The notes under the pieces were generated by a model, which made no database searches, had not been told where the DNA came from, and saw only the letters and a list, made by a program, of their open reading frames with translations. A stretch of 16,466 nucleotides of DNA, from assembly GCA_937899305.1 (NCBI GenBank), contig CALDJV010001186.1:1-16466 (forward strand), written 5' to 3'. Each line of letters begins with the position of its first letter. The stretch's first letter is position 1. This DNA comes from an uncultured Cytophagaceae bacterium. Lineage in GTDB: Bacteria; Bacteroidota; Bacteroidia; Cytophagales; Microscillaceae. The position numbers and the translations under genes are program-made. Positions 1 through 8,116 of this stretch are shown piece by piece.

Positions 1-425
1 TGGATGCCTCGCAATTGAGCTTCATTCACGACAACATCACTTCATTGGCCGGTTGTTATTACGTGACGGCCCTGGACCGTTTGGACAATGAAAGTGAACC
101 CAGTAACATCGTCTGTCAGGACAATTGTATTTATTATGAGTTGCCCAATGTCTTTACCCCTAACAATGACGGAAAGAACGATGTATTTCAGCCTTTCCCC
201 ACTCCGCGATTTGTAGAATCGGTCAAGTTTAGGGTATACAATCGCTGGGGGACCCTGGTTTTTACCCGTGAAGATGACATTCTGCTCAATTGGGATGGAA
301 CCAGCAATGCTGGAGAAACCTTGCCCGCTGGAATGTATTATTACTCCGCGGAGGTGAAGTTTATCACCCTCAACCCCAACGAATCAGTCCAAAAACTCAA
401 GGGCTGGATTAAACTATTGAGATAA
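1..425 (+). CDS. 3' end of a T9SS-exported protein with type B (gliding motility-associated) C-terminal domain
   Basis: Partial gene: the frame is open from base 3 and its true start lies left of the window, so only about 140 C-terminal residues are visible. They contain the hallmarks of the gliding motility-associated C-terminal domain (CHU_C / type B sorting signal): VFTPNNDGKND, followed by a VYNRWG motif, then NWDG and LPAGMYYY, ending in a short basic tail (GWIKLLR) before TAA. In this family the domain directs export through the type IX secretion system and handling at the cell surface. The stretch before it (LAGCYYVTALDRLDNESEPSN) resembles the end of a fibronectin-III/Ig-like repeat, so the missing part is probably a large multidomain surface or secreted protein. 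The core secretion genes are in the same window (4556-10518) but far away and on the other strand. The sorting domain is well supported; the function of the whole protein is unknown. Confidence 0.9.
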   Translation, partial: DASQLSFIHDNITSLAGCYYVTALDRLDNESEPSNIVCQDNCIYYELPNVFTPNNDGKNDVFQPFPTPRFVESVKFRVYNRWGTLVFTREDDILLNWDGTSNAGETLPAGMYYYSAEVKFITLNPNESVQKLKGWIKLLR

Positions 426-444
426 TATTGCAAGAAAATATTCA

Positions 445-1308
445 ATGAACGTATTATTTGACATGGAAACGGGTGACCCTGATGATGCGGTCACCCTTTG
501 CTTTTTAATTGCCCATCCAGCTATATCATTAAGGGCAGTAACTGTTACGCCAGGTACCGACGAACAAATTGGCTTGGTACGACATATTTTGAAACAAACT
601 GAGCATGATGAGATTCCAGTAGGGAGTTATCGTCCTCACTACGACAAAGATTGTGTCTCTATCTATTATCGTCGTTGGTTAGGCAATTTTGAGAGCGCTT
701 CTCCTGATGACGAAGGCCATCAGATTATTCGTCAAACCTTGGACAAATACCCTGATTTGACCATCCTCACTGGGGCTCCCCTTACTAATTTCGGCTCGTT
801 GGAAGTAACTCAGCCCATTCATAGGTGGGTAGCTCAAGGAGGGTTTGCTGGTAACAATGTGGTGCCACCTTCATACCGCCTACCCAAATTTGATGGCATG
901 TTGTTTTGCCCTACCTACAACTTTAATGGCGGCCCTAAACAAGCTCTTAAAATGCTCAACGAAATTCCCATCGATGAACGAATACTTGTATCTAAAAATG
1001 TTTGCCATGGGGTGGTATACGACCAAGAGTTTCATAAGCTACTCGAGACAAGACGAGATTTACATCCTGGTTACGAGCTCATTTATGAAGGAATGGACCT
1101 TTATCTAGCAAAAAAACCAGCTGGTAAAAAGTTTCATGACCCATTGGCTGCTTGTGTGGCCATAGATCGGTCCATCTGTATTTTCAAGGAAGTAAAACTA
1201 CTACGAAAGGGAGGCAAATGGGGATCAGAGCCCGCCACCGGAACCAACACATTTATTTCTATTTATGCCGATCAAGACAAGTTTCGACAAACTTTTTTGC
1301 AGTTATAA
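445..1308 (+). CDS. Nucleoside hydrolase-like protein (inosine/uridine-preferring hydrolase family)
   Basis: A 287-residue soluble protein with no signal peptide. Family members hydrolyse the N-glycosidic bond of ribonucleosides, giving base and ribose, with a calcium ion held by acidic residues. The N-terminal metal motif is D6-M-E-T-G-D-P-D13-D14, a variant of the usual DxDxxxDD with Glu at the second position and one extra residue. LTGAPLTNF in the middle corresponds to the family's conserved GPLTN region. Near the C-terminus H231-D232 in FHDPLAA matches the conserved catalytic His and calcium-binding Asp. Length is slightly below the usual 300-320. The ATG at 445 lies 19 bases after the preceding stop, so it could be co-transcribed with the type B protein, though no functional link is evident. 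The variant motif and short length mean the substrate cannot be assigned; it may be a divergent subfamily rather than a classical purine/pyrimidine salvage enzyme. Confidence 0.82.
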   Translation: MNVLFDMETGDPDDAVTLCFLIAHPAISLRAVTVTPGTDEQIGLVRHILKQTEHDEIPVGSYRPHYDKDCVSIYYRRWLGNFESASPDDEGHQIIRQTLDKYPDLTILTGAPLTNFGSLEVTQPIHRWVAQGGFAGNNVVPPSYRLPKFDGMLFCPTYNFNGGPKQALKMLNEIPIDERILVSKNVCHGVVYDQEFHKLLETRRDLHPGYELIYEGMDLYLAKKPAGKKFHDPLAACVAIDRSICIFKEVKLLRKGGKWGSEPATGTNTFISIYADQDKFRQTFLQL

Positions 1309-1456
1309 GTGTTAAAATGAACAAAGTATAAACGCATTTACCCCAATTTACTTAGTAAAACTACAAAAATAACTTCATCCATTCAGCTGACCTCTGGCCA
1401 CCATACTTCGTCAAAAAATAGTGCGAATAGCGCTGCTATTAGCCAATTTTTTAGAC

Positions 1457-1488
1457 TTGTCTAGTGCCAAGATGTTGCACTAAATTTG
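1457..1488 (+). promoter_or_regulatory. Candidate Bacteroidota-type promoter for asd
   Basis: TAAATTTG at 1481-1488 is an exact match to the Bacteroidota -7 consensus TAnnTTTG. A TTG at 1457-1459 sits 21 bases upstream, suitable for the -33 element. Transcription would start near 1495, leaving a leader of about 105 bases before the asd ATG. The remainder of the 1309-1599 gap is AT-rich; it holds only a weak 6-bp hairpin (1426-1440) followed by T6 at 1447-1452, which might terminate the nucleoside hydrolase transcript. The match is by eye. Confidence 0.5.
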
Positions 1489-1599
1489 GATTAGTTTATT
1501 TCTTCCGTTTTACTTACACAATTCATTTTCAGTTAAATTTTATAATCAACCAGTTTTCTTTAATTTAGATATTATTCCATTTACTAAATATTTTAAATA

Positions 1600-2598
1600 A
1601 TGAAAATAGCTGTAGTAGGAGCCACTGGTTTGGTAGGTGGTGAAATGCTGAAAGTACTCGAGGAACGCCAAGTTCCCATCACAGAGTTAATCCTCGTTGC
1701 TTCTGAAAGATCGGTAGGAAAGAAAATGACTTTCAAAGGCAAGGAATATACTGTAGTAGGAATGCAAACAGCTATAGAACTTAAACCTGAAATTGCTATT
1801 TTTTCAGCGGGTGGTTCTACTTCCAAAGAGTTTGCCCCAAAATTTGCTGAGGTTGGAACTGTAGTGATTGATAATTCTTCTGCCTGGCGGATGAGTCCCG
1901 ATCACAAATTGGTAGTTCCTGAAATCAATGCTGACGAATTAACTGATAAAGATAAAATCATTGCCAATCCAAATTGCTCTACCATTCAAATGGTAGTCGC
2001 ATTGGCTCCACTCCATAAAAAATACCACATCAACCGAGTGGTCGTATCTACCTATCAAAGTGTGACTGGTTCAGGGGTAAAAGCCGTAAATCAAATGGAG
2101 GGCGAACGCAATGGGCAAGTGACCGAGAAGGCTTATCCTCACCCTATCGATAAAAACGTGTTACCTCATATTGACGTGTTTATGGACAATGGGTATACTC
2201 GTGAAGAGATGAAAATGGTGAATGAGACAAAAAAAATTATGGGAGATGACAACATCAAGGTAACTGCTACTGCAGTTCGTATTCCTGTGGTTGGAGGGCA
2301 TTCTGAGTCAGTAAACATTGAATTTGAACAAGAATACGACCTTCAGGAAGTCAGAGACTTGTTGGCTCAAACGCCAGGAATCATTTTGCAAGATGACAAC
2401 GCAAATAATGTGTATCCCATGCCGCTCAATGCGCACGGAAAAGATGAAGTATTTGTAGGACGCTTGCGCCGAGATGAAACCCAACCTAAAACATTGAACA
2501 TGTGGATAGTAGCCGATAACTTACGCAAAGGGGCTGCCACCAATGCAGTTCAAATTGCGGAATATTTGATTGAAAAATTCTGGTCGGTAGACGCCTAA
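1600..2598 (+). CDS. asd: Aspartate-semialdehyde dehydrogenase
   Basis: Reduces aspartyl-4-phosphate to aspartate-4-semialdehyde with NADPH, the branch point to lysine/diaminopimelate, threonine and methionine; cytoplasmic. The 332 residues match the usual family length. The N-terminus has the dinucleotide-binding loop GATGLVGGEM (residues 7-16). The active-site cysteine is C126 in ANPNCST, and the substrate-binding Arg and catalytic His are R227 and H234 in RIPVVGGHSESV. TYQSVTGSG is the conserved segment after the active site. The ATG at 1600 is directly before the Rossmann strand, so the start is secure. It appears to be a single-gene unit, with a promoter match about 110 bases upstream and a hairpin terminator at 2624-2655. 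Nothing unusual is seen. Confidence 0.97.
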   Translation: MKIAVVGATGLVGGEMLKVLEERQVPITELILVASERSVGKKMTFKGKEYTVVGMQTAIELKPEIAIFSAGGSTSKEFAPKFAEVGTVVIDNSSAWRMSPDHKLVVPEINADELTDKDKIIANPNCSTIQMVVALAPLHKKYHINRVVVSTYQSVTGSGVKAVNQMEGERNGQVTEKAYPHPIDKNVLPHIDVFMDNGYTREEMKMVNETKKIMGDDNIKVTATAVRIPVVGGHSESVNIEFEQEYDLQEVRDLLAQTPGIILQDDNANNVYPMPLNAHGKDEVFVGRLRRDETQPKTLNMWIVADNLRKGAATNAVQIAEYLIEKFWSVDA

Positions 2599-2623
2599 AA
2601 AGCCTCAGAATTACTCATTTATC

Positions 2624-2655
2624 CAAGGCCTCCTGTATTCACCAGTGAGGCCTTG
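2624..2655 (+). terminator. Hairpin terminator after asd
   Basis: A perfect 9-bp inverted repeat, CAAGGCCTC (2624-2632) and GAGGCCTTG (2647-2655), with a 14-base loop, located 25 bases after the asd stop. The following bases are TTGTTT, only a modest T-tract. The right arm contains a TTG in frame with uvrC, which argues against starting uvrC there. Confidence 0.6.
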
Positions 2656-2697
2656 TTGTTTCCCCGTTTTATAAATTACATAAACTGGCATTGCGCT

Positions 2698-4512
2698 ATG
2701 AACAAAATTGAAGTTTTTTTGAAGCAGCTACCTACTGATGCTGGTATTTATAAGTTTTTTGACAAGCACAAAACACTACTTTATGTAGGGAAAGCAAAAA
2801 ACCTCAAAAATAGAGTCAATAGTTATTTCAATAAATCTGGACAGCATAACCGCAAAACTATCAACCTGGTAAAACAGATCACGGATATAGAATTTACCGT
2901 TGTCAATAGTGAATTTGATGCACTGTTGTTAGAAAATAACTTGATTAAGAATCACCAACCCAAGTACAACATCTTACTTAAAGATGACAAGACCTACCCT
3001 TATATCCTGATTACCAATGAGCCTTTCCCCAAACTGATCGTTACCCGCAAGCTGGAAAAAAACCAAGGACAATACTTTGGTCCTTTTACCAACCTAAAAG
3101 CAATGAATGCCATTGTAGACCTGATTCGAGAGCTCTATACCATCAGAACTTGCCATCTTCAGCTCACTCCGAAAAATATTCAGGAAAAAAAATTCAAACT
3201 ATGCCTCGAATATCATTTGGGTAACTGCCAAGCACCTTGTGAAGGACTACAAAGTGAAGCAGATTATTTAAAAGATATGGAGCAGGCCAAGCAAATCTTA
3301 AAAGGGAACCTACACATCGTAAAAAATCACCTCAAGGAGCAAATGTTTGCGGTTGCCGAGAAACTAGAGTTTGAAAAAGCCGAATCCTACAAGCAAAAAC
3401 TGCTACTGCTAGATAAGTTTCAAAGCAAATCTTTAGTGGTCAATCCCAATAAAATTATTGATGTAGATGTGTTTTCGATTATTTCTGATGAAGACAATTC
3501 TTACATCAACTTCTTAAAGATAAAGAATGGGGCCATTATTCATACTCAAAATGTAGAGGTAAAGAAAAAGTTAGATGAATCAGAAGAGGAAATACTCACC
3601 CTGGTAGCTTTCAATCTCAGAGATTCAGTCAATAGTACTGCTACCGAAATTATTACCAATATTCCTCTCAGTATTAGTGACGAAAAATTCATTAATACTT
3701 TGCCCAAAATAGGAGATAAGAAAAAGTTACTCACTTTGTCGCAGAAAAATGTGTTGTATTACAAAAAAGAAAAAATGCAGCAACAACTTTTAAGACAAGG
3801 CAAAGACAAGTCAAAACTAGTACTGGAAGAACTTCAGCAAGTACTCCGAATGAAGGATTTACCACGACATATAGAGTGCTTTGACAACTCTAATATGCAG
3901 GGAACCAACCCGGTAGCCTCCATGGTTTATTTCAACAATGGCGTTCCTTATAAAAAAGGGTATCGTCATTTCAACATCAAAACAGTTCAAGGGCCCGATG
4001 ATTTTGCCTCAATGAAAGAAATCGTATATCGCAGGTATCGTCGCTTACTCAACGAAAATTCCGAACTGCCTCAATTAATAGTGATTGACGGAGGAAAAGG
4101 GCAGTTAAGTGCCGCCTGTGAAGCCTTGAAAGAGGTCAATTTATACGGGCAAATCACCATTATAGGCATCGCCAAAAAACTAGAAGAAATCTATTTTCCA
4201 GAAGACAGTATTCCATTACACATTAGTAAGAAATCTCCTGCCCTCAAGCTTATCCAAAAAGTAAGAGATGAAGCCCACCGGTTTGCCATTGAATTTCATC
4301 GCAATAAAAGAAGTAACAATAGCCTACATTCCGAATTAGAAGCGATCCAGGGAGTAGGTGAAAAAACAGTTACGCTTTTACTCAAAGAATTCAAAAGCAT
4401 TAAAAAAATATCTGAAAGCTCAGTCGATGAACTTTCCAAATTAGTTGGAAAAAGCAAAGCCAATTTAATTGTTCATTACTTCGCCTCTAAAGCACAAAAA
4501 GGCAAAGGATAA
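2698..4512 (+). CDS. uvrC: Excinuclease ABC subunit C
   Basis: Nuclease subunit of UvrABC nucleotide excision repair, making both the 3' and 5' incisions around a bulky lesion. Domains in order (604 residues from the chosen start): GIY-YIG nuclease (about 10-90) with G16-I-Y18, Y29-V-G, R39 and E79; a cysteine cluster C152, C169, C177, C181 of the type that binds an iron-sulfur cluster in UvrC; UVR motif that contacts UvrB (about 205-240, FEKAESYKQKL); RNase H-like endonuclease domain with D396 (FDNSN), D464 (IDGGKGQ) and H527 (DEAHRF); two helix-hairpin-helix motifs at the end (IQGVGEKT and LVGKSKAN). An upstream in-frame TTG at 2653 would add 15 residues, but it lies in the terminator stem and MNKIEVFLKQLP is a typical UvrC start, so ATG 2698 is preferred. 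Length is normal. Confidence 0.97.
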   Translation: MNKIEVFLKQLPTDAGIYKFFDKHKTLLYVGKAKNLKNRVNSYFNKSGQHNRKTINLVKQITDIEFTVVNSEFDALLLENNLIKNHQPKYNILLKDDKTYPYILITNEPFPKLIVTRKLEKNQGQYFGPFTNLKAMNAIVDLIRELYTIRTCHLQLTPKNIQEKKFKLCLEYHLGNCQAPCEGLQSEADYLKDMEQAKQILKGNLHIVKNHLKEQMFAVAEKLEFEKAESYKQKLLLLDKFQSKSLVVNPNKIIDVDVFSIISDEDNSYINFLKIKNGAIIHTQNVEVKKKLDESEEEILTLVAFNLRDSVNSTATEIITNIPLSISDEKFINTLPKIGDKKKLLTLSQKNVLYYKKEKMQQQLLRQGKDKSKLVLEELQQVLRMKDLPRHIECFDNSNMQGTNPVASMVYFNNGVPYKKGYRHFNIKTVQGPDDFASMKEIVYRRYRRLLNENSELPQLIVIDGGKGQLSAACEALKEVNLYGQITIIGIAKKLEEIYFPEDSIPLHISKKSPALKLIQKVRDEAHRFAIEFHRNKRSNNSLHSELEAIQGVGEKTVTLLLKEFKSIKKISESSVDELSKLVGKSKANLIVHYFASKAQKGKG

Positions 4513-4523
4513 CTTTGCCTTTT
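4497..4523. terminator. Bidirectional terminator between convergent uvrC and gldN
   Basis: A perfect 11-bp stem, AAAAGGCAAAG (4497-4507) and CTTTGCCTTTT (4513-4523), with loop GATAA. The uvrC stop codon (4510-4512) is in the loop, so the last uvrC codons form the left arm. A-rich and T-rich stem ends supply a T-run on either strand, so it can serve both uvrC and, from the other side, gldN, whose stop is at 4556. Confidence 0.75.
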
Positions 4524-4555
4524 CGTATTTATATCTTATTCCTATTGGAAACTTC

Positions 4556-5434
4556 TTAGTATTCCCAAAGGTTGTGCTCAAACTCCATCAAATCATACTC
4601 TATCTTCTGTGACAAGTACAATACTTTCTGAGCTTTCTTGGTATCTTGGTCTCCGTACTCTTTGTTTACAATCGTTATGATGTTATCATCATCCGGATTT
4701 GACACTTTGGTAATACGAGAACTAAATAGTCTCAATTCCATTGCATCAGCCAAAGACATATGACGACGAGGGTTTTCAGGGTTGTACCAAAATGCCCTTA
4801 CCTCTTCGAAGGTACCTTTCTTTTGCGATGCTTCGTACGTTTCTTTAAAGTAAGCATACAAATCTTTGTATTTGAATGTGGCAAGACGAAAATCTCCCAA
4901 TTCAGTTGCTTGGTTTGTTCCTTGAGGAATAACCATTGTGATAGATTGAATGTCCCAATACATTCTAGAACGCTTACGATCAAAGATCAAATCTTCTTTG
5001 ATTTCCAAAAGATACAAATCAGTAGCTCGTAAATCTACCGAGTCTTGCACTGAGTCGTCGTAGTACTTCAGTTTACCAAGGAAATCCTGGTATTCCATAG
5101 GGTTAGAAACCCCATCAGTTGTGGGCGAAGAGTTGTACTCATAAGGCTGTAATTTTTCATCTTTTACAGCATCAATAATTACTTGGGTAATTTCATTCTC
5201 GATCGAGAAAAAAGGCTTGTTTTTCTTTTCACGCAAATTGATTTTGCGCCATACCGTAGTACGGTACATGATATCTGATTCAAAGATTGGTTGTCCAAAA
5301 ATGCGCCTAGATTTTTCAGCCCCTCTCACTGAGTTGGGGTTGTAGCCATTTGGACCATATTGCGCCCAAACTGGAACATCTAAAGCCAAACAAAACACCA
5401 ATACGCCTGTTATTAATAACCACGCTCTTTTCAT
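4556..5434 (-). CDS. gldN: Gliding motility / type IX secretion protein GldN (PorN)
   Basis: Periplasmic component of the type IX secretion machine; with the lipoprotein GldK it forms the large ring under the outer membrane and contacts the periplasmic part of GldM. The 292 residues begin with a signal peptide (KR, then a hydrophobic run, likely cut after VWAQ near residue 25). The conserved family core is SDIMYRTTVWRKINLREKKN at about residues 53-72, followed by the acidic and aromatic segments typical of GldN, including RRSRMYWDIQSI-like text (here RKRSRMYWDIQSI) and VRAFWYNPENPRRHMSLADA. It is the last gene of the porP-gldKLMN group. It is separated from gldM by 95 bases with a strong hairpin (5466-5501), more than the 43 bases between gldM and gldL, so its level may be set separately. 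The 3' end faces uvrC with a shared terminator. Confidence 0.93.
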   Translation of the reverse strand: MKRAWLLITGVLVFCLALDVPVWAQYGPNGYNPNSVRGAEKSRRIFGQPIFESDIMYRTTVWRKINLREKKNKPFFSIENEITQVIIDAVKDEKLQPYEYNSSPTTDGVSNPMEYQDFLGKLKYYDDSVQDSVDLRATDLYLLEIKEDLIFDRKRSRMYWDIQSITMVIPQGTNQATELGDFRLATFKYKDLYAYFKETYEASQKKGTFEEVRAFWYNPENPRRHMSLADAMELRLFSSRITKVSNPDDDNIITIVNKEYGDQDTKKAQKVLYLSQKIEYDLMEFEHNLWEY

Positions 5435-5465
5435 AGTTAGAACTTTATTATTTTATTTTTTAAAA

Positions 5466-5501
5466 AATATGTCACTCAAATAACGATTCAAGTGACATAT
5501 T
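5466..5501 (-). terminator. Hairpin with T-tract between gldM and gldN (possible attenuator)
   Basis: Arms AATATGTCACT (5466-5476) and AGTGACATATT (5491-5501) are perfectly complementary over 11 bp with a 14-base loop. Read on the minus strand the second arm runs into TTTT and then A-rich sequence, so the transcript has the form of an intrinsic terminator. It starts 29 bases after the gldM stop and ends 31 bases before the gldN start. As gldN has no clear promoter of its own here, the hairpin may allow partial read-through or protect the 3' end of upstream mRNA. Confidence 0.6.
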
Positions 5502-5529
5502 ATTTATTATAGATATTGTTTATTCAACT

Positions 5530-7131
5530 TTATCTTATTCTAAAACTAATGTATGGGCTCTTTACTGGTGCAGATTCAATCTGTCCACGAGAGTTTACTC
5601 TCTGAACTCCCAATACTTTTACCGTTACCCCATCTCCTCTACGAGTTCTCAAACTACGTAGATTCAATTGACCACCGTTGATCTTCTTGGTTCCAGTAGA
5701 ACCACCACCTCTAAAAGTAGTTACTTCAAGTTGAGTTACTCGATAAGTAGCTTCCTTAGGAAGTGCTTTCTTGAAGTTAGCATCAGGTCTTGCAATTATC
5801 TGAAGGGTTGCCGGTGGAACAGGTCTTTCGATGTTTATTTTTACTCCGCCACGGTTTGCCAACTCTACAGTTGGTGGAGGTACAGGCAATACATCGAAAC
5901 TTTTGTTTCCAATCAAAGTACCACCACTACTTACCGTCAACTTTGTTTTTGCACCAGCACCAGGGAAAACAGTCACGTATCCTTTCTGAGAACCAGGTAC
6001 TGCCGAACCATTTGTTACCTGATAGCTTGGGCTATAGCTTGCGCCTAGAGCAGGTACCGAAGTAACCAACGGGTTGGCACAATTTCTATACAAAGGGTTG
6101 ATCGTAGCAGAGTTTACCAACAACACAGGTTGTACAATTGTATACTCTTGATCAATGTTGAAAGTAGTATCTTTACCTCTATTTTTAAAGGTAATGGTTC
6201 CTTTCCATCTGCCTTTGGCTCGTCCATCTTTATAAGCGCCAGCACCTGGATCACTTACTTTAAACTTTACTTCTCCCTTGCCATCAGTTACAGTTACGGG
6301 AGAACCATTGTAAGTCATACGTGGATTGGCATTAGTTGCAGAAGCAGCAATAAATAACTTAGCCTTGTATTCATCACCAGGAGCTACGGTATTTGCTTCT
6401 ACACTTACCCCGGCTTCTACTCTGTCAAATTTCAAATCTGCAGAAAGGTCACCTGCGCCAAGTTTCTTTAAAACTTGAGCCTCATAGTTTAGAATTACCG
6501 ATTGCTTCTGGGTCAATACTGCCAATGCAGCCACTACTGGGGTATGTCCAAAGTTGGCTTCAGCAAAATCTTTTCCTTTTTGTACTGGATCATACTGATA
6601 AATTGGGTTATTTTCATTCCCCTCAGCAATGGGGTCAAACGGTTTATCAAAAAATTCTTTGTGCTGGTCATACAACCACTTTACATAAGCATCAAGCTTT
6701 TTCTTGAGGTCATACCCTTTCTTATCCTTGTTAGGACCAATCATTAGTTCTTCTACTTTTGATTCTTCCTTAGGATTTTTTAGCGCACCAGTTTTTTTAT
6801 CATAACCGCCACCAGCTTTGTTTCCCAACTCTTTCTTGAGTCTCTCGATGTAGCCTAGTATAGTGGCTGTTTCCTCTTTGAGTTTTTCAGCACGTTTTAC
6901 TCTGGCAACACCATCGCGAGAACTACCGTTCTTCTCTACATCTTTTTTCAATGCCTCGAGAGCATTGTCGCTCGCTTTTTTAGCTGTTGTAAGCGAGGTC
7001 TCTAACGCACTGTTCAAAAATATGAACTTGTCCATAATGGTCGAGCTTACTTGAAGTGCCAGCATTGCCATCAATACTAGATACATCAAGCCAATCATTT
7101 GCTGCCGTGGACTTAACTTTTCACCTGCCAT
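5530..7131 (-). CDS. gldM: Gliding motility / type IX secretion motor protein GldM (PorM)
   Basis: Inner-membrane motor subunit: its single N-terminal helix sits within the GldL ring and its long periplasmic arm transmits force to the GldK/GldN ring. The 533 residues begin with MAGEKLSPRQQMIGLMYLV. One transmembrane helix lies at about residues 12-35 (MIGLMYLVLMAMLALQVSS). R9, known from Flavobacterium johnsoniae GldM as important for motor function, is present. A charged helical region (about 40-130) follows, then beta-rich periplasmic domains (about 215-533) with proline-rich turns such as PVPPPTVEL and a C-terminal domain ending YISFRIR. The length is close to known GldM (about 510-520). 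It is 43 bases downstream of gldL and surely co-expressed with it. No defects are seen. Confidence 0.97.
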   Translation of the reverse strand: MAGEKLSPRQQMIGLMYLVLMAMLALQVSSTIMDKFIFLNSALETSLTTAKKASDNALEALKKDVEKNGSSRDGVARVKRAEKLKEETATILGYIERLKKELGNKAGGGYDKKTGALKNPKEESKVEELMIGPNKDKKGYDLKKKLDAYVKWLYDQHKEFFDKPFDPIAEGNENNPIYQYDPVQKGKDFAEANFGHTPVVAALAVLTQKQSVILNYEAQVLKKLGAGDLSADLKFDRVEAGVSVEANTVAPGDEYKAKLFIAASATNANPRMTYNGSPVTVTDGKGEVKFKVSDPGAGAYKDGRAKGRWKGTITFKNRGKDTTFNIDQEYTIVQPVLLVNSATINPLYRNCANPLVTSVPALGASYSPSYQVTNGSAVPGSQKGYVTVFPGAGAKTKLTVSSGGTLIGNKSFDVLPVPPPTVELANRGGVKINIERPVPPATLQIIARPDANFKKALPKEATYRVTQLEVTTFRGGGSTGTKKINGGQLNLRSLRTRRGDGVTVKVLGVQRVNSRGQIESAPVKSPYISFRIR

Positions 7132-7174
7132 AAGATTGAGTTAATTTTTTTAGTTAAACAAATACAAATTAAAA

Positions 7175-8023
7175 CTATCCTTTCATAGCAGCTAACATAC
7201 CACCGTACACCTTGTTCAAAGAAGTCAGGCTAGTAGTTAGTTTAGACATTTCAGTCTTGAAAGTTGCAGCATCTTTACCAGCATTAGAAACATTTTCTAA
7301 GGCTACACCTAAACCTTTGTAGAAGTCATTCACCGATTTAACGTGCTTCTTAGCTTCACGCATTTCTACTTCGTAGAATGTATTCAACTCGGTCAAGTTT
7401 TTAGTCAAGCCTTGTACTTGGGCATGGTAAGCTTTGGCATCTTTAGAGGCATTCGCCATTTCACTCATTGCAGTAATGGTAGTCTTGTAAGACTTGTTCA
7501 TTTCTACAATTGCATTAGAAGCCAATTTCACATTTTTAGAATATTCGGCAGTGGCTACTGAAGCATCACCCAACTTACTCATTTTGGTTACGCTTTCAGT
7601 AAGGTCTTTCATTCCTTTACCGAAGTTATCTAGTTTGGCAGGAGTCACAGAGTTTGCCAACGCTGCGTCAATCTCAGCTAATCTTTGAGCTACCTTAGGG
7701 TCTTGCTTTACCTCAGGCAATGCTTGACCACTACTTGTCATTAGTCTAGCATCATAACCTTTCTCATTTGGATCTTTCAACTGAGGATATACCAAAGACC
7801 AATCAGGGCGATGATTTTCAGCATAAAGAGGAGCAAACGCCGCGATAAAGAACAAGAAAGCCTCTGTAACCAGACCAGCTGCCAAGATGAATCCTCCATT
7901 AGGTAAGTGAAGAATTTTAAACATTGCACCTATAATAACAACTGCAGCTCCAATATTCGTAACTCGGGGTACAATAAAAGTATAGATATACTCCATAGTA
8001 CTAAGTTTCTTCGTTGAACTCAT
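7175..8023 (-). CDS. gldL: Gliding motility / type IX secretion motor protein GldL (PorL)
   Basis: Inner-membrane ring subunit that uses the proton gradient to drive the GldM shaft. The 282 residues have two transmembrane helices near the N-terminus: about 17-37 (VPRVTNIGAAVVIIGAMFKI) and 45-64 (FILAAGLVTEAFLFFIAAF). K36 and E54 occupy the places of the Lys and Glu that are essential in F. johnsoniae GldL (K27 and E49 from memory). The interval between them is 18 residues here against 22 there, so the connecting loop (HLPNGG) is shorter. The rest (about 90-282) is a cytoplasmic, alanine/lysine-rich helical region with likely coiled coils, longer than in F. johnsoniae (about 215 residues in total) and closer to PorL (about 310). 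It lies between gldK and gldM on the same strand. Confidence 0.95.
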   Translation of the reverse strand: MSSTKKLSTMEYIYTFIVPRVTNIGAAVVIIGAMFKILHLPNGGFILAAGLVTEAFLFFIAAFAPLYAENHRPDWSLVYPQLKDPNEKGYDARLMTSSGQALPEVKQDPKVAQRLAEIDAALANSVTPAKLDNFGKGMKDLTESVTKMSKLGDASVATAEYSKNVKLASNAIVEMNKSYKTTITAMSEMANASKDAKAYHAQVQGLTKNLTELNTFYEVEMREAKKHVKSVNDFYKGLGVALENVSNAGKDAATFKTEMSKLTTSLTSLNKVYGGMLAAMKG

Positions 8024-8116
8024 TTTAGTAAAAGTTTAGTGTTTAAAAATTTAAGAATAGTTTAACAAGTATAAATTTAGTAGTTGTATAGAAAGAATGC
8101 AATGATATGCATGTTT

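Noticed and set aside
2653..2697. TTG start 15 codons upstream of uvrC
   Set aside because: The TTG is part of the asd terminator stem and the added residues do not resemble UvrC; ATG at 2698 gives the standard N-terminus.
5668..7054. Several plus-strand open frames opposite gldM (for example 5668-6048, 6393-6707)
   Set aside because: They lie antisense to a well-conserved gldM, have low-complexity Ser/Tyr/Leu-rich translations and match no family; they are shadows of the real gene.
7132..7174. AT-rich gldL-gldM spacer as a promoter or terminator
   Set aside because: No exact TAnnTTTG box and no convincing stem; probably just a 43-base operon spacer.
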